From Heliocidaris erythrogramma (lineage: Eukaryota > Echinodermata > Echinoidea > Camarodonta > Echinometridae): DNA of 64,000 nucleotides. The stretch lies in contig CM046862.1 in the NCBI GenBank assembly GCA_025617745.1, positions 54,427,597 through 54,491,596 on the forward strand, read 5' to 3'. The translations under genes and the position numbers were made by a program. Below, in pieces: positions 11,601 to 26,600 of the stretch. Within the stretch, counting starts at the first letter, position 1. Each line of letters begins with the position of its first letter. Under the pieces are notes generated by a model. The model was given only the letters and a program-made list of their open reading frames with translations. It was not told the origin of the DNA and did no database searches.

Positions 11601-14600
11601 CACAAAATGTGCTATATTATCGTGATTTCCTGGAAGACAATTCATACCTCATGCCTTATATATCATCATGTTGTTTCTGATAATACACAAAAAATAAATA
11701 AATCAGTAAGATAATTTAGACCTACAACATACGATCACATATTCTTTACTCTTGACGAAAATCTTTAAACCTTTGTCGACTAATTCAAATATGAAAATAT
11801 GTTTAGTATTACAGAATCGGAAAACGGCGTTGAAGAGAGACATACTGAAGTTTTTCGTCTTGCACTCAACAGAGTATACCGCAAGAATGAACAGAAAGCC
11901 GAAAACGACAGAAAGAGTTCGTGAGGACGCTCTGTTTAATATTTCGCGCGCTTTGTTCCTTTAGTTTCCAGTTATATTGTTAGATTTCGGCTTTCTGTTC
12001 ATTCTTGCGGTATACTCTGTTGAGTGCAAGACGAAAAGCTTCAGTATGTCTCTCTTCAACCGTTCAACGCCGTTTTCTAATTCAAATATCTGAATCTGTG
12101 TAAAGGTTTCTTTTCACGAAATTTGTTTGTGGGGGGGGGGGGGGGCTACCATTTGTGGGCAAAAATTGGTCCGAATTTAGTCATAATTCAAAAATCTTAT
12201 CACCATTAAAGAGGATTGAGGAAGGACAATAATGGTAGATTAACAATTTTTAACGTGCTCGTGCCAACAATGGAGGCAGCAGCAAGCTTGTTAACAGTGC
12301 TCATATACTTTAAAAAAGCTCTCATTTTCCAGTATTAGCGTGAGCAAAAATTACTGTGTTGGTGCCCTTCTGCACTTTCCTAAGTCGGGTTGACGAATAA
12401 ACTCTTTTATACTTACGATACTGTGATTTTAGGCGATTTTGCATCCAGCCCCAAGAATTTTTTATGTTCATCTGTCACAATACCTAGAAGTTTGGAAGAA
12501 GAAAATAATACATGTATGAATTATTTCACGATTTGTTTTTGTTTTTCTTCGTTACATAATATGCTGGAAGAGCTTTTAAATTGTGAAGTTGATCCACTAT
12601 TTTTTCAGCTTAAAACATTGAAGGTCACTGATTTAAATATTTTTCAAGTTGCAGTTTTTATGTTTAAATATAAAAATAACCACCTTCCTTCCTCATTTCA
12701 AAATTTGTTTAATCTAAACAGTACAATTCACACATATCCTACCCGTATTTCAGAAAATTTTCATCTGACAAACCCAAAATTATTAATAACGCATAAATCA
12801 ATAAGACACCATGGCCCTGACTTATGGAATAATCTACCACAACAGTTAAAAAGTGCTCCACAATTTACTCTTTTAAAGCGACTATGAAGAGTAATTTAAT
12901 ATCCATATACTCAAATCCACCACATTGACTATCTAGATATAAATTATAGTATTTTACTGATTATTGATCAACACAACTCGCGAATACATCTTAACCCTAT
13001 CGCTAATGCACTTGCACTGCACTGCACTTGCACTTGCTTTGGGCCTCCTCATGACCTCTTTTTCTTTTTCTCAATTTCTTTTTTTAAGTTCTATGTCGCT
13101 TTTTTACTTTGAGGCCGAAATCGACATCAAGCAAATCGCTCATGATGACGGTCTCCTGCGTTCACAAATCCTGTTAATTGTAAAATGTTAATTTTCCATA
13201 TTGTATACATATTTTATTTGTATTCAAGAAGTAAATTGTGAATGTCTGACAATATGTTGATATATATATATATTTTTAATCTGTAACACATGTATTACTA
13301 TATTTTGTATCATGCTATTGAACGCAGAAATAAAATCAAAATCAATCTGAAAAAAGTTTTATGTTTAGGGGATCGAAATTGTGGCAAGGCACTTTACGCT
13401 GTACAAACTGAATCGTGTATATTCTTTTCTAGTTTATGAAATAACTTTAAGATATCGCCTAAATTCGTTACATATAACTTATCTGTGCTTTATTTTAGAC
13501 AGCATTTGAAAAATGTGCATGCAATGCATATTGATAGTTGATTTAATAATATCACCTCTCCTGGTTCATTTCCCTAGAAATTTTATTAACAATGATGTTA
13601 GTATGAATTTATAATGCACACACATTAAATCACAAGAGCTTAGATCAAGGTGGGGGTCATCAAGTGTCTTAATTATCAGTGATTTTTACCGAAAAAAAAA
13701 TACAAGAAAATGTATGGTCTTCGAGGTTTATTTGCGCCCCAGTAAAGGACATAATGCATTTATAAGAAATTATGTTTTTATAGGGTTTGAAATGCGATTT
13801 TTTTTTTATAAAGCTCGGTCGCTTTGCTCCTTCGCATAATTATGTTCAGGATCTAGCTATTTCGCGCCCCCAATGGCGTTTTTAAACTTTGTTAACCAAC
13901 GACGCTAGCTGCTTTACCCCCTCCCCGCGCATAAGTACCTCTTTTGAGGTACTTTTCTTTTTTGGTATTTTCGAACGTAAAGACGTGATAGTAACCATTT
14001 ATAATTGCATTTGTACTTTATTTTTCTTTCCTCCCTCTGTATGATTACCTTTAAGTTACCTCTAACTTACCTTTGCATGTCTGTCGGTCGGTTGTTACTT
14101 TGAATACCTAGTACATTGAACCTGTTTTTGTTTTTTTGTTTTTTTTGTTTTTGTTTGTTTTGCAGAGGCGTCACCCTAATGTGCCCTGCACATATTTACC
14201 AGTGGATATTGTAATACATGTCATACCAACATAGATTGTGTCCATTTTATATGCATGTTTCTTGATGCCATGCCACAATATGTGTTTGTGTGAAGAAACA
14301 AGAGAATCAGTTCTAGAGTAGGCACCGAGGAATTGTTTGGGTTTAAAAAAAAAAAGGTTCGTAATTCCGAAGCTTCATAATTCCGAAGAAAAAATTTCCC
14401 ATAATTATAGGTTTCATTATTCCTATTGTTCGTAATTCCGAAAATGATACTTTTGCATCCATTACAAATGCGCCTTGGGAAAGAAACTCAAGGAGCTCAA
14501 TATTTCTTTGTTTATGAGCATATTCCTTGGTTTCTCTCATTATGTTACTTATTACTTTATTACTTATTACTTTTTTTTTCTTTCCTTTTTAGGCACTTTT

Positions 14601-17600
14601 CATTTTTGGTATTTTCGAACGTAAAGACGTGATAGTAACCAGTAAATATTTATATATTTTATTTGTACTTTATTTTCTTTCCTCCCTCTGCATGATTACC
14701 TTTAAGTTACCTTTAACTTTAAGTTAACCTTTAACCTTTGCATGTCTGTCGGTTGTTACTTTGAATACCTAGTACATTGAACCTGTTGTGTTTTTCTTTC
14801 TTTCTTTTTCTTTTGCTGTCACCCCGTAGCCAGGTGTTGAAATTGTGTGAAAAAAGTCTATATATATATTTTTTTTTTTCTTTTTCTTTTTTTTATCAAT
14901 TTAATTTCTTTATCGAGGTGCATTCCATTTTTTATTTATATCCTTGGAGCATCGCTGCGGATGCCTGTTCGTCTTAATGTTGTAATATTTTGCCTTTTGC
15001 ATATGAAACAAATTTTTAACATTATTGTATATATTGTATGTCGTTTATCATCTTTTATGTTTGTATTTTTTTGTGTTCGTCCTCCTGTGCTATCCTCTAC
15101 TCTCTGCTCTAATTGCTTCGTTCACTTCTATCCTCAGGGTCTGCACTCTCTTTGCTGCGGTCACGATCATGTTCGCTCCAAGGGCCATTCAATCCATAAG
15201 TACAATTATGCATATTTTATATTTTATGTCTAACTTAATTGATTTGCCTTTTAATACAATTAATAATGATGACGTTTTTGACACATTAATAAATATTCAT
15301 TCTTCCAGAGAAACACAGGGCGATGGAATAAACTCTTATGAGGATAGTGTTTCAGTTGAATATAATTTATCTGCCACTGAATATGATTCTAATTTTGACC
15401 CTGATGACCCATCCCACAACCCGTCATGTAAGTACGTGACTGTTAATCAGTTTAGTCGTCACATAAGCACAGTGACTAATGATAGTTTCTCATTCATTCA
15501 CATGAATATTAGAAGTATTAATAAAAATTTTGATAATTCGCAACTTCTTTTAGAGAGCGCCCTTGACAAATATCCTGTCATTGGGCTTACGGAAACGTGG
15601 CTGTCTGATGATAGGTCCCAACTGTATAACCTCCCAGGCTATGACCTTGTTGTTAACAATAGGCAGCACAAAATTGGGGGTGGCGTTGGAGTTTATATCC
15701 CGAAAACTTTTGATTATATCATTCATGAACAACTTTGTTGCAAGAATGATTCTGCCGAAACCATTTTTATTGAATTGAAAATTCCCCAAGACAAAAACAT
15801 TTTGATTGGTGTTCTTTTATAGACCCCCGAAATCTAGTTTAAATGATTTTATAACTTATATTAATGAATTGACTAGTAACCCTCTATTTAATACTAGAAA
15901 TACTTTCCTCGCTGGTGATTTTAACATTGATTTGTTGAAATGCAACTCTGATAACACAGCCCAAGAATTTATTGAAACTCTCATGTCCTGTTCTTTTTTA
16001 CCCCTTGTTTCGAAGCCAACTCGTGTTGCTGATCATTCTGCCTCCCTTATTGATAATATATTTTGTAATATTCTTCCCCTCCCTGAATCTGGCGTTATAC
16101 TCACTGATATTTCTGATCATTATCCCATATTTGTAAGCACGTCACTGAAACTAGTGGGTAAAAAGAACACGTTTTCCAAGAGACGTTTTTTTACTCCAGA
16201 AAGCTTGGAACGCCTACAAGAAGGTTTAACTAATGCTGATTGGTCCCCAGTATTTAATTCTTTGGATGTTGATGTATCATATAATAATTTTGTTGCCATT
16301 ATTGAATCAAATTTAGACACTTTCATTCCAATGCGAAACATAAAAAGTAATTACAAAAAAATACCAATATTGCCCTGGATATCAAAGTCAATTTTAAGAT
16401 CAATTAATAGGAAAAATAATTTGTTCTATAAATATGAAACCAAACCTACTGAAAAAAATAAATCCAAATATGTTGCTTATAAGAATACTCTTACAAAAAT
16501 TTTGCGAATACAAAAGCGTAACTATTATACCAAACAATTAATTATTTTTTAAAATGATATGAAAAATACGTGGAAAATAATTAAAAATGCTCTGAATACC
16601 TCAAAAAGAGAAAGTATAATTTCAAAAATCAAGCTGGGCAATCTTTTGTATGAGGATCCCTTGGACATACCTCAAGTATTTAATAATTATTTTTCTTCGC
16701 TGGGGACTAATCTTGCCCGGGAAATACCCCCCTCTGATAAACACTTTACTGAGTTTTCAGGATTGCCCAATCAACACTTCATATTCTTTATCCCTGTCCA
16801 TAATGACGAAGTAAGAGATATTGTTGGAGGTCTGAGTAACAATAAGAGTCCTGGTTTTGATGGGATTGGAAATTTCCTTTCAAAAAAGATAACAAACTGC
16901 ATTTTGGATCCTTTTACTTATATATTAAACTTGTCACTATCGTCCGGCATTGTGCCATCTAGTATGAAAATTGCAAAAGTGGTCCCAATATTTAAAAAAG
17001 GAGACAAAATTGATGTAACTAATTATAGACCCATTTCATTGTTGACTAGCTTCTCCAAAATACTCGAAAAAATAATATATTCTCGGACAATAAATTTTTT
17101 GCAACGTTTTAATATTATAGTTGACTCTCAGTTTGGGTTTCGTAAAAAGCATAACACCACACACGCCTTGCTTTCATTTGTAGAAAAGGTAATAAACTCT
17201 TTGGACAATTTTTGTCATACATTGGGTGTCTTCCTGGACTTCTCCAAGGCCTTTGATACAGTCAACCATGACATTTTACTTAATAAGTTATATCACTATG
17301 GTATCCGCGGAAAGGCCTTGGAGTGGTTCAGGAGTTACCTATCTGACAGACAACAGTTTGTCTCTGTCAACAATCATGCTTCCGCTATGCGCGACATTTC
17401 TTGTGGTGTTCCCCAAGGCAGCATTCTAGGGCCACTATTATTTATTATTTATATTCATGACTTTTATAGATCTTCTGAGAAATTATCTTTCATATTATTT
17501 GCTGACGATTCAAATTTATTTTATTCTCATTCTGATTCCGATATTCTTTTACGTACAATGAATGATGAACTAAAAAGTGTGACCCAATGGATAAGAGCAA

Positions 17601-20600
17601 ACAAACTGTCTATTAATTTGCCAAAAATTAATGTCACGCTATTTAGTAACTCCTTAGATTCTTTGCCTGACAAAGCAATAATTGATGACACCCCTTTAAA
17701 AGAAGTCACTTGTATTAAATTTCTTGGAGTACATGTGGATAACAAATTATCATGGAAATACCATATTAATAATTGTTGTCAAACCATTTCTCGTAATATC
17801 GGCATCATCAATAAGATGAAATTATGTTTTCCTCAATCTACTCTGCTTACTTTATACCATAGTTTGATATTACCGTATTTAAACTATGATATTCTAATAT
17901 GGGGAAATACACACCAATATTTGCTTGATAAATTGTTATTCTTACAGAAAAAATCATTGAGAATAATATTTAATTTACAATTTGGTGCTCATACTGATGA
18001 ATTATTTTTCAATAATAATATACTTAAAGTCAAAGATTTATACCTTCATCAGCTAGGTCAATTAATGTTTAATTTTAAGAATAACGAACTACCTAAAATA
18101 TTCAATAATATCTTTCTTAGAAATGATCATGTCCATAATTACCCTACTCGCCGGACCAATGAATATCATTTACCATTATTACGAATAATACAAGCTCAAA
18201 ATACTTTTCTTTATACTGGCCCAAGGTTTTGGAACCAACTGGATGAAAATATTAAAAATGCCCCAAGTATTTTAACATTTAAAACAAAGCTAAAGAAATA
18301 TTTAATTCAACATTATATCTCCCACCAAGCCTTCATGTTTTTCACACGAGACTGATATTTTACATTATTTTTTTTTCTTTTAAGCATCGTCCACCGGCTA
18401 ATGACGTCTTTGACCGTAAGCATCGATCGCGCTGTAGACATCTGCTCCTCTTCCTATCTATTCTCCTCCTTCCCTCTTCTCCCTCTCTACTATCTACTGT
18501 TCTGTTCCGACGCTGCCTGTCTTGTTCTCTTATGCATCCTATATGTGTTTTGTTTTACTGTTGCGTGTCGCGTCCCTTTCTTTTATCATTTTTTTCTTTT
18601 CTTTTCTTTTTTTCCCTCCCGTAGTCCGTCACACATGATATTTATTTATTTGAGTGACCCACAAACTACAAGCTTGTCTTTTTAGTGGGTCTCTCTTTTC
18701 CTTTATATGTTATTTTCCATTGTATTTGAACATTCTAAACGAAATTTGTTGTACTTTTTGTGTACTTTGTAATTGATATAATGAATGTTCTGTATTATTT
18801 GTAAGTGTTGTTGTTGGAAATAAAATGATTTTGAATTGAATTGAAGGCAAGAGATTGGATATAAGTGCACAAAAAGCACTTGTAAAGTAAAGAACATTTG
18901 AAAGAATCATAAATTTGCCAAGCATTTTCCATGCTAAATTCCTCAGATATATTTCTTCAGGGTTTTCATTCATTTTGCGCCCCCCCCCCCCCCAATCAGA
19001 ATGTTAACAATTATTTTTTTTAATCTATTGCTAGGTCGCTGTATTCCCTTGGATTTTTTCCTAAGGGTAAAAAACATAAGAAATTTCAATTTCTCACACT
19101 GACCCTCTGTTTTTTGTCTTAAGTCCCTCAAGGTCAATGATATTAATTTCCTGCAAAAAGTTCTATTCATGTTTAAGTATAACTCCAACCTTTTACCCCC
19201 AGTATTTGCAACATTATTTCAATAGAACACACAAATTCACGCATATCCCACCAGACAATCAAAATTGTGCATTTATTTAACCCCAGGACTACTCTTGCAC
19301 ATAATTCTATTGGGCAGTCTGGCCCTCATGTATGGAATTCCCTTCCTCCCGAAATAAAAAAAAACATGACTTTAATGTACTCTTTCAAGCGAGCAGCAAA
19401 AAAATCACCTAATTAAGCGATATTCCCCACAATAATGATTTTGTAGTACACCCATAATACCTTGTATAATTATGTAAATAGGACCCATGACTGGGCACAT
19501 TTTCACCTCTTTGGGAGGCAGATATGACACGTAGGGCGATAGCATCGATGCTATCTAGGTTTCGAGACTATTTTGGTCATGACCAGATAGTTTTAAGACC
19601 AAACGCTGTCTGAACGCAGATAGTCACGAGATAGAAGCGAGTTGGAGTTAGGTTTCGAAACTATTCTGGCAGCGAGTAGAGCGATAGCATCGATGCTATT
19701 TAGGTTTCGAGACTATTTTGGTCATGACCAGATAGTTTTAAGACCAAACGCTGTCTGAACGCAGATAGTCACGAGATAGAAGCGAGTTGGAGCTAGGTTT
19801 CGAAACTATTCTGGCAGCGAGTAAATCTCAGGATCCAGCGAAAAGCATCGATGCTTTGCGGTAGACCACTCACCGCGCTTGTGACTATTTCTAATGTAAA
19901 CGCAATCGCTGCTTCACTCGTTGCTATCTTCACTTGCAACTTCGCATGATATGACCCCTGTGCACAAACTTCAATACCAATTAAACTCGGGGCACCTTGT
20001 GTGGCGCAGTAATTATTGTTTTGGCAGCGAGTGAGCGATGGATAGTCACGAGTGGGTGATAGAAGCAAGTCGATCATAGCCTGTCTGAACGTACTGGAAT
20101 AGTTTCGAGACTCACATTGCATCGATGCTATGTACTAGTACGTATAAACATAACTTGTGTAATTAACACATGAATAGTACATTTCAGCCTGGCAGGCACA
20201 TTCCACCGCGCTTGTGACTATTTGTAATGTGAGCGCAATCGCTGCTTCACTCGCTGCTATCTTCACTCGCAACTATTATAATTCTGTCTGTTTCATGTGG
20301 TGCTATAATATAATGTAATGTATGTATTCATGTGATGTACCCTCTTCCCTACTTTTTTCTATTATCATTCTGTCTGTTTCATCTGGTAATGTAATGTATG
20401 TATTCATGTGATGCAGGAGTAAGTAGGCTACTGTGTGGTAAGGGAGGGGTTTTTTGTTTTTGTTTTTGTTTTCCTTCTTTTTATCTTTTTCTTTTTATAT
20501 ATATGATATGGTCTTTAGATATTGATTTACATGTGCTTACCAGATGATAGTGTGCATGTGTTTTATTTTGGTATAAGATTGGAGTTTAGTCAATTTTGAC

Positions 20601-23600
20601 ATGTACAAGGTTTATTTAAAATTAATTATTTCAACACATGTATTTGCTAGTTGATTGTATTATCGATATATTACAAATGAATGGTTATTGTGTTATGTTG
20701 TTATGTTGATTTATGAAGACAAATAATATATTATTCAAAACAAAAGCTTCCTCTGATATGACCCCTGTGCACAAACTTCCGCGCGTTTTGACCATGCATA
20801 TATACCAATTACACTCGGGTCACCGTGTGTGGCGCAGTAATTATTGTTTTGGCAGCGAGTGAGCGATGAACAGTCACGAGTGGGTGATAGAAGCAAGTCG
20901 ATCATGGCCTGTCTGAACGTACTGGAAATAGTTTCGAGACTTACATAGCATCGATGCTAACATAGCATCGATGCTATGTACTACGTATGAACATAACTAT
21001 TAGTTTACAAAATGAGTTTACCACTTGCTATTATGTTAATATCATGTCTGCCTCTCAAACCGGATGATTAACTCTCTATTGTTAGTACAGTTGTTATTTA
21101 AAATATTTGGAAAGGTACAATTGCCTCACTTTATCCTCCTCTCTCTTCATCCCTATTTCTCTCTGTATCCTCTTCCCTTTCTCTCTCTCATTATTTAAGG
21201 TCTTTCATGCTGTCAAGCCTCGACTTATTATGAAAACTCTCTTGTTTGATTTCTCTTTCTATAATCCTACTGTTAGCCTTGCAGTTTAAGATACATTAAT
21301 GTCATGATGCTCCATTGTATTGTATATCGCATAATTTGTATAACGTATGCATTGAATTGAATTGAGAAATCAAGCAGAAATAAATAAATCAAATAAATCA
21401 ATCAATTTGAGGGCTGAATTTTTTATTTTTTTAATCTGCCGCTCGGTCGCATAGCTCCCTTGCTTATACAATAATTCATTAAATTTGGGCTAACAACCCC
21501 GGGTTATGTGCATCGAAACTCATTTTAACGTAGTACCATCTGTTAAAAATATATTTAAAAAAAGAACATTCATTAATCTGAGTTTGGGCATGGGGGGGGG
21601 GTGCAGATCTGCTAGTTGCCCCGCCCATATGTACGTAGCCATGATACGTCACCGCTTTGGTAAGACCAGTCTCGGCGCCTCGGGTGATAAAGAACGATCT
21701 TACCTAGTCAGTGAAATCATCTCGGAAGGCTTTACACGATACCCACAGTACACGAGACAGACAGCCTGCGAGATCGACAGCCCGCAAGAGAGCGAAACCG
21801 AGGAGATCGACAGCCCACGAGATCTGCTAGAAACTTTGAGGTTCGATCACCAGACCGATATTGTCGGTCTCGTGGTTCGGTCTCGTGGTCTGTTGTCATT
21901 GTTCTCGTGCGTTCTTTTGGGCTGTCGATCTGTCGGTCTCGTGATCTGTCGCTCTCTTGGTGTAGTCTCTTGGACTGTTGGTCTCTTGAGGATGTCCCGT
22001 CTCAGAAAGATACTTAATTACGGTCTGTCCCATTGATCTTGACAGTAGTCAGACATACATGAATGAATGAATGAATGAATGAATTTATTATCCAATGCAA
22101 TAATCATCATTGTACATGTTCACAGTGATATCTCGTTACATAAGAGTGCAAAGATAATAGGAACCAGAAAATAGCATGAATGCTAGTCGAGTCTGGTCCC
22201 TTGTATTTAGACAGTTACAAAGAATATTTCCTATATAATGTGTTACTGTTCAGTAATATATTACTGTTGGCAGTTATCAGTTATTATAATACTTGCTTTA
22301 AAATATTATTAAATGAACAATCTGTAATGTAATGAATCTACTGATGAGTACATGTATATCATAAAAAATGTATACATACAACACAAACTAAAAAGTATTT
22401 ACATTAATGAGATAAATACAGTGTATTTTAAGAATAATTTCAAAGTACATTAATTTTCTAGCATATATTGGACAAGAGCTTTACGAAAACTTGACCTTGA
22501 TGACTTTTTCCTAATTGTGACTGGAAGGTCATTCCAAAAAATTGTACCTAGGTAAGATAAACACTCTTTTCCTAGGCTCTTCTTAACTTTTGGTATACAG
22601 AGATTCTCATCTTCTTTTTTCCTTGTACTATACCCGTGTTGAATTAGTGAGCAATATCGTGACAATGAATGGGGCAAATTCCATTAATTAAGTCGTACAT
22701 AAAACTACATCATTAATCAGATTGATCAAGGAGAGCTTTGTACTATGTTTTTTCCTAAAACCATATTGATGTTTATACAATATCTCATTCTTTTCTAAGA
22801 AATTCAATCATCTGTCGTTTACCATTTTTTCTAAAACTTTTGCAAATAATGGAAGGACGGATAGGCTTTTCCTTATCTCCTTTTTTATAGATAGGTGTTA
22901 CTTTGGCCACCTTCAACGAATTTGGAACTTTTCCTGTAAGAAGTGAGAGATTAAAAATATAGGACAGTGGCCTGGCAATAAAATATGCTGCATCTCTTAT
23001 CAGCCTGGCTGGGATAGTATCATGACCACAAGCCTTATTTACATTCAAAGACAATAATTGAAATTGGACTTCATTTTCCGTAATTGGTTTAAAATTTAGT
23101 GTATCTTTGCCCTGATCACAAAGATAATCCCTAAAGGTACTACCATTAGTATTTTCCTGTATGTTACTTGCCAAATTTGGACCCACATTTACAAAAAAAT
23201 CATTAAAAACTTTCCCAATCTCGTCTGCAGAAAAATCTGGAGTCTTCCTTCCATTACTATCAACACACAACTTCTCAACCTGGGTGACCTTTGATTTACT
23301 GTTGCCACTATAAAGGAGATCATTTATCACTTTCCAAGTCTGGCCAGTATCATTTTTATGAGTAATATATAACTACTATAATAGTCCTTCTTCGCTTTTC
23401 TTAAAACATTTGTCAATATTTGTCAACATTTGAAGATTATTCTCATGTATACTAGAATCCAGTGCAATTCCTGAAGGATGGGACTTATTCTGGTGAACTC
23501 GAGCCAATTCCTAAATCATATAGTCACCATCGATGAACCTACCTTTTTTAACATTTTCAGCAAGTTCTCCCATTCCTGACAACCGTAAAGCTTCCACAAG

Positions 23601-26600
23601 CTTTTCCTTGGTAGAGCCATCCTTTTGATACCACATGTTTAGCATGGTTTGGGTTCCCATCTTTATCGTTAAATCCTTCCTATTTTCCTCATGAAATGCA
23701 TCGATTTGGCTCTGTTCGAACTGCAGTAATATACCAAGTACAGATATATCCGATATCTGCTTAGCAATCAGAACAGCTTCAGGGGAAGGTAGAGACATTT
23801 TTGTGTTTGTCACCACTGAAATTATACAATAGGATTAACGCAATATTACTGCACAGCCGTGAATGTACTAATATCAATCCCTACACACACGTTGATATAT
23901 TACGCGCGTACTATAGTAATGCATATTAACGTGATAAAATATTGACACTATGAACTGGGAATCCCCGACTTTCTCTAGTAGGTACGAAGGTCAATGTTAG
24001 TGTGTTGTTGGTGTCCAATTGAAAACGGTTCATCATAGCACAGGCTGCTTCGGCATATAGGGCCGACTAATAATACGGAAACACTAAAAGGAGCTGGCAA
24101 GAAAAGCTATATGGTTCAACATAGGGAATAATTATAGGCATTGTAGGGTATTCGATTACGGATATAAAACCATATATGGTTACATGTCGTTTTTCCGAAG
24201 ATTCATTGAACGTTCCTAATTCCGAAGGTTCCTTTTACAGAAGCTTCGTTACTCCAACGGTTAAAGGGGGTACTCCGGCCTGAAATTAATATGAATTGAA
24301 AACATAGAGTAAAATTAAACAAACAAATCACTTAAAATTTCATCGAAATCGGATGAAAAATAATGAAGTTATGGAATTTTGAAGTTTTGCATTATTTTGG
24401 TAAAACAGTGATATGCACGTCATCATGAATACTAGAATCCAGTGCAATTCATGAAGGACGGGACTTATTCTGGTGAACTCGAGCCAATTCCTTAATCATA
24501 ACAGTCACCATCGATGAACCTACCTTTTTTAACTTTTTCAGCAAGTTCTCCCATTCCTGACAACCGTAAAGCTTCCACAAGCTTTTCCTTGGTAGAGCCA
24601 TCCTTTTGATACCACATGTTTAGCATGGTTTGAGTTCCCTTCTTTATCGTTAAATCCTTCCTATTTTCCTCATGAAATGCATCGATTTGGCTCTGTTCGA
24701 ACTGCAGTAATATACCAAGTACAGATATATCCGATATCTGCTTAGCAATCAGAACAGCTTCAGGGGAAGGTAGAGACATTTTTGTGTTTGTCACCACTGA
24801 AATTATACAATAGGATTAACGCAATATTACTGCACAGCCGTGAATGTACTAATATCCATCCCTACACACACGTTGATATTATTACGCGCGTACTATAGTA
24901 ATGCATATTAACGTAATCAAATATTGACACTATATGACCTGGGAATCCCCGACTTTCTCTAGTAGGTACGAAGGTCTATGTTAGTGTGTTGTTGGTGTCC
25001 AATTGAAAACGGTTCATCATAGCACAGGCTGCTTCGGCATATAGGGCCGACTAATAATACGGAAACACTAAAAGGAGCTGGCAAGAAAAGCTTTATGGTT
25101 CAACATAGGGAATAATTATAGGCATTGTAGGGTATTCGATTACGGATATAAAACCATATATGGTTACATGTCGTTTTTCCGAAGGTTCATTGAACGTTCA
25201 TAATTCCGAAGGTTCGTTTTACAGAAGCTTCGTTACTCCAACGGTTAAAGGGGTACTCCGGCCTGAAATTAATATGAATTGAATAAATAGAGTAAAATTA
25301 AACAAACAAATCACTTAAAATTTCATCGAAATCGGATGAAAAATAATGAAGTTATGGAATTTTTAGCTCACCTGAGTCTAAGGCTCGAGTGAGCTATTGC
25401 GATGGAAATTTGTCCGTCGTCCGTCCGTCGTGCGTCGTGCGTTAACTTTTTACATTTTCATCATCTTCTCCAAAACCCATGATCGGAATTCAACCAAACT
25501 TGGTAGGAATCATCCTTAGGGGTAGGGGACCCAAAGTTGCTAAAACGGTACATGTGGCCCCCAGGGGGCCCAGGGGGAGGGCCCCCAATTGTAAAAGCTA
25601 TGTAAATTTCAAACATCTTCTTCTCCAGAACCAGGCATAGCTCAGACTTGGTATTGTGTATGGAGATACCTCTATAGATAAAGAATGAATGTTGTTCATG
25701 AAATTTCTCTGAGTGGCCCTATAGGGGCCCTGTTGGGGTAACATACGGGAGGGGGGGGCTGCCATGCAAAATGTACATTCTGATCTTCTTCTCCAAAACA
25801 CATGATCGGAATTCAACCAAACTTGGTTGGAATCATCCTTAGGGGTAGGGGACCCAAAGTTGCCAAAATGGTAAATGTGGTCCCCAGGGGGGCCCAGGGA
25901 GAGGGCCCCCAATTGTAAAAGCTATGTAAATTTCAAACATGTTCTTCTCCAGAACCAGGCATAGCTCAGATTTGGTATTGTGTCTGGAGATACCTTTATA
26001 GATGAAGAATGAATGTTGTTCATGAAATTTCTCTGAGTGGCCCTATAGGGGGCCTGTGGGGGTAACATACTGGAGGGGGTGGGCGCTGCCAGGCAAAATG
26101 TACATTCTGATCTTCTCCAAAACACATGATCGGAATTTAACCAAACTTGGTAGGAATCATCCTTTGGGGTAGGGGACCCAAAGTTGCTGAAATGGGACAT
26201 GTGGCCCCCAGGGGGCCCAGGGGAGGGCCCCAATTGTAAAAGCTATGTAAATTTCAAACATCTTCTTCTCCAGAACCAGGCGGGGGGGGGGGGGGGGGGG
26301 GGAGAACTATGTTAATTTCTAACATCATCTCATGTACATCCTCCTAGTTGTTTCAATTTCTAACATCTCCTGGTGGTGCTAGGGAGAACATGCACCAGAT
26401 GTGAATTGATCCACCTCAGATGAGCGTCGTGCCGCCTGGGGCTCTTGTTTTATATTATTTTGGTAAAACAGTGATATGCACGTCATCATGAATACTACAA
26501 TCCAGTGCAATTCCTGAAGGACGGGACTTATTCTGGTGAACTCGAGCCAATTCCTTGATCATAATAGTCACCATCGATGAACCTACCTTTTTTAACTTTT

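Larger units (their letters stand above)
14590..18846 (+). mobile_element. CR1/L2-like non-LTR retrotransposon, nearly full length, frameshifted
   Basis: ORF2 has an apurinic-like endonuclease followed by reverse transcriptase. Endonuclease signs include GLTETWLSD, GDFNIDLL and SDHYPIF. Reverse transcriptase signs include YRPISLL, FLDFSKAFDTVNHDIL, CGVPQGSILGPLLF and FADD. The C-terminal tail carries YPTR and GPRFWNQLD. A one-base shift near 15820 splits the endonuclease and a second break near 16550 separates endonuclease from reverse transcriptase, so this copy cannot make a whole ORF2 protein. No clear ORF1 is visible upstream. The 3' end is a short TTGAA repeat after AATAAAATG. By motif order it belongs to the Jockey/CR1/L2 assemblage. 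Confidence 0.85.
23431..24410 (-). repeat. Tandem unit 1 (about 980 bp) with first exon 1c
   Basis: The unit runs from the donor-side intron through the Death-domain exon, the promoter and a partial TTAA-type element (TTAAAGGGGGTACTCCGGCC). It repeats at 24411 and 26470 with high identity. Confidence 0.85.
24411..25362 (-). repeat. Tandem unit 2 with first exon 1b
   Basis: Second copy of the roughly 980-bp unit. Its right end, inside the TTAA-type element, is interrupted by the insertion at 25363-26448. Confidence 0.85.

Noticed and set aside
21506-22036. 176-codon plus-strand frame
   Set aside because: Its second half is the degenerate GTCGGTCTCGTG repeat and the first half has no recognisable domain or splice signals.
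25598-26233. Two similar frames of about 103 codons
   Set aside because: They come from the tandem 310-bp units of the AGCTCACCTGAG-type element.
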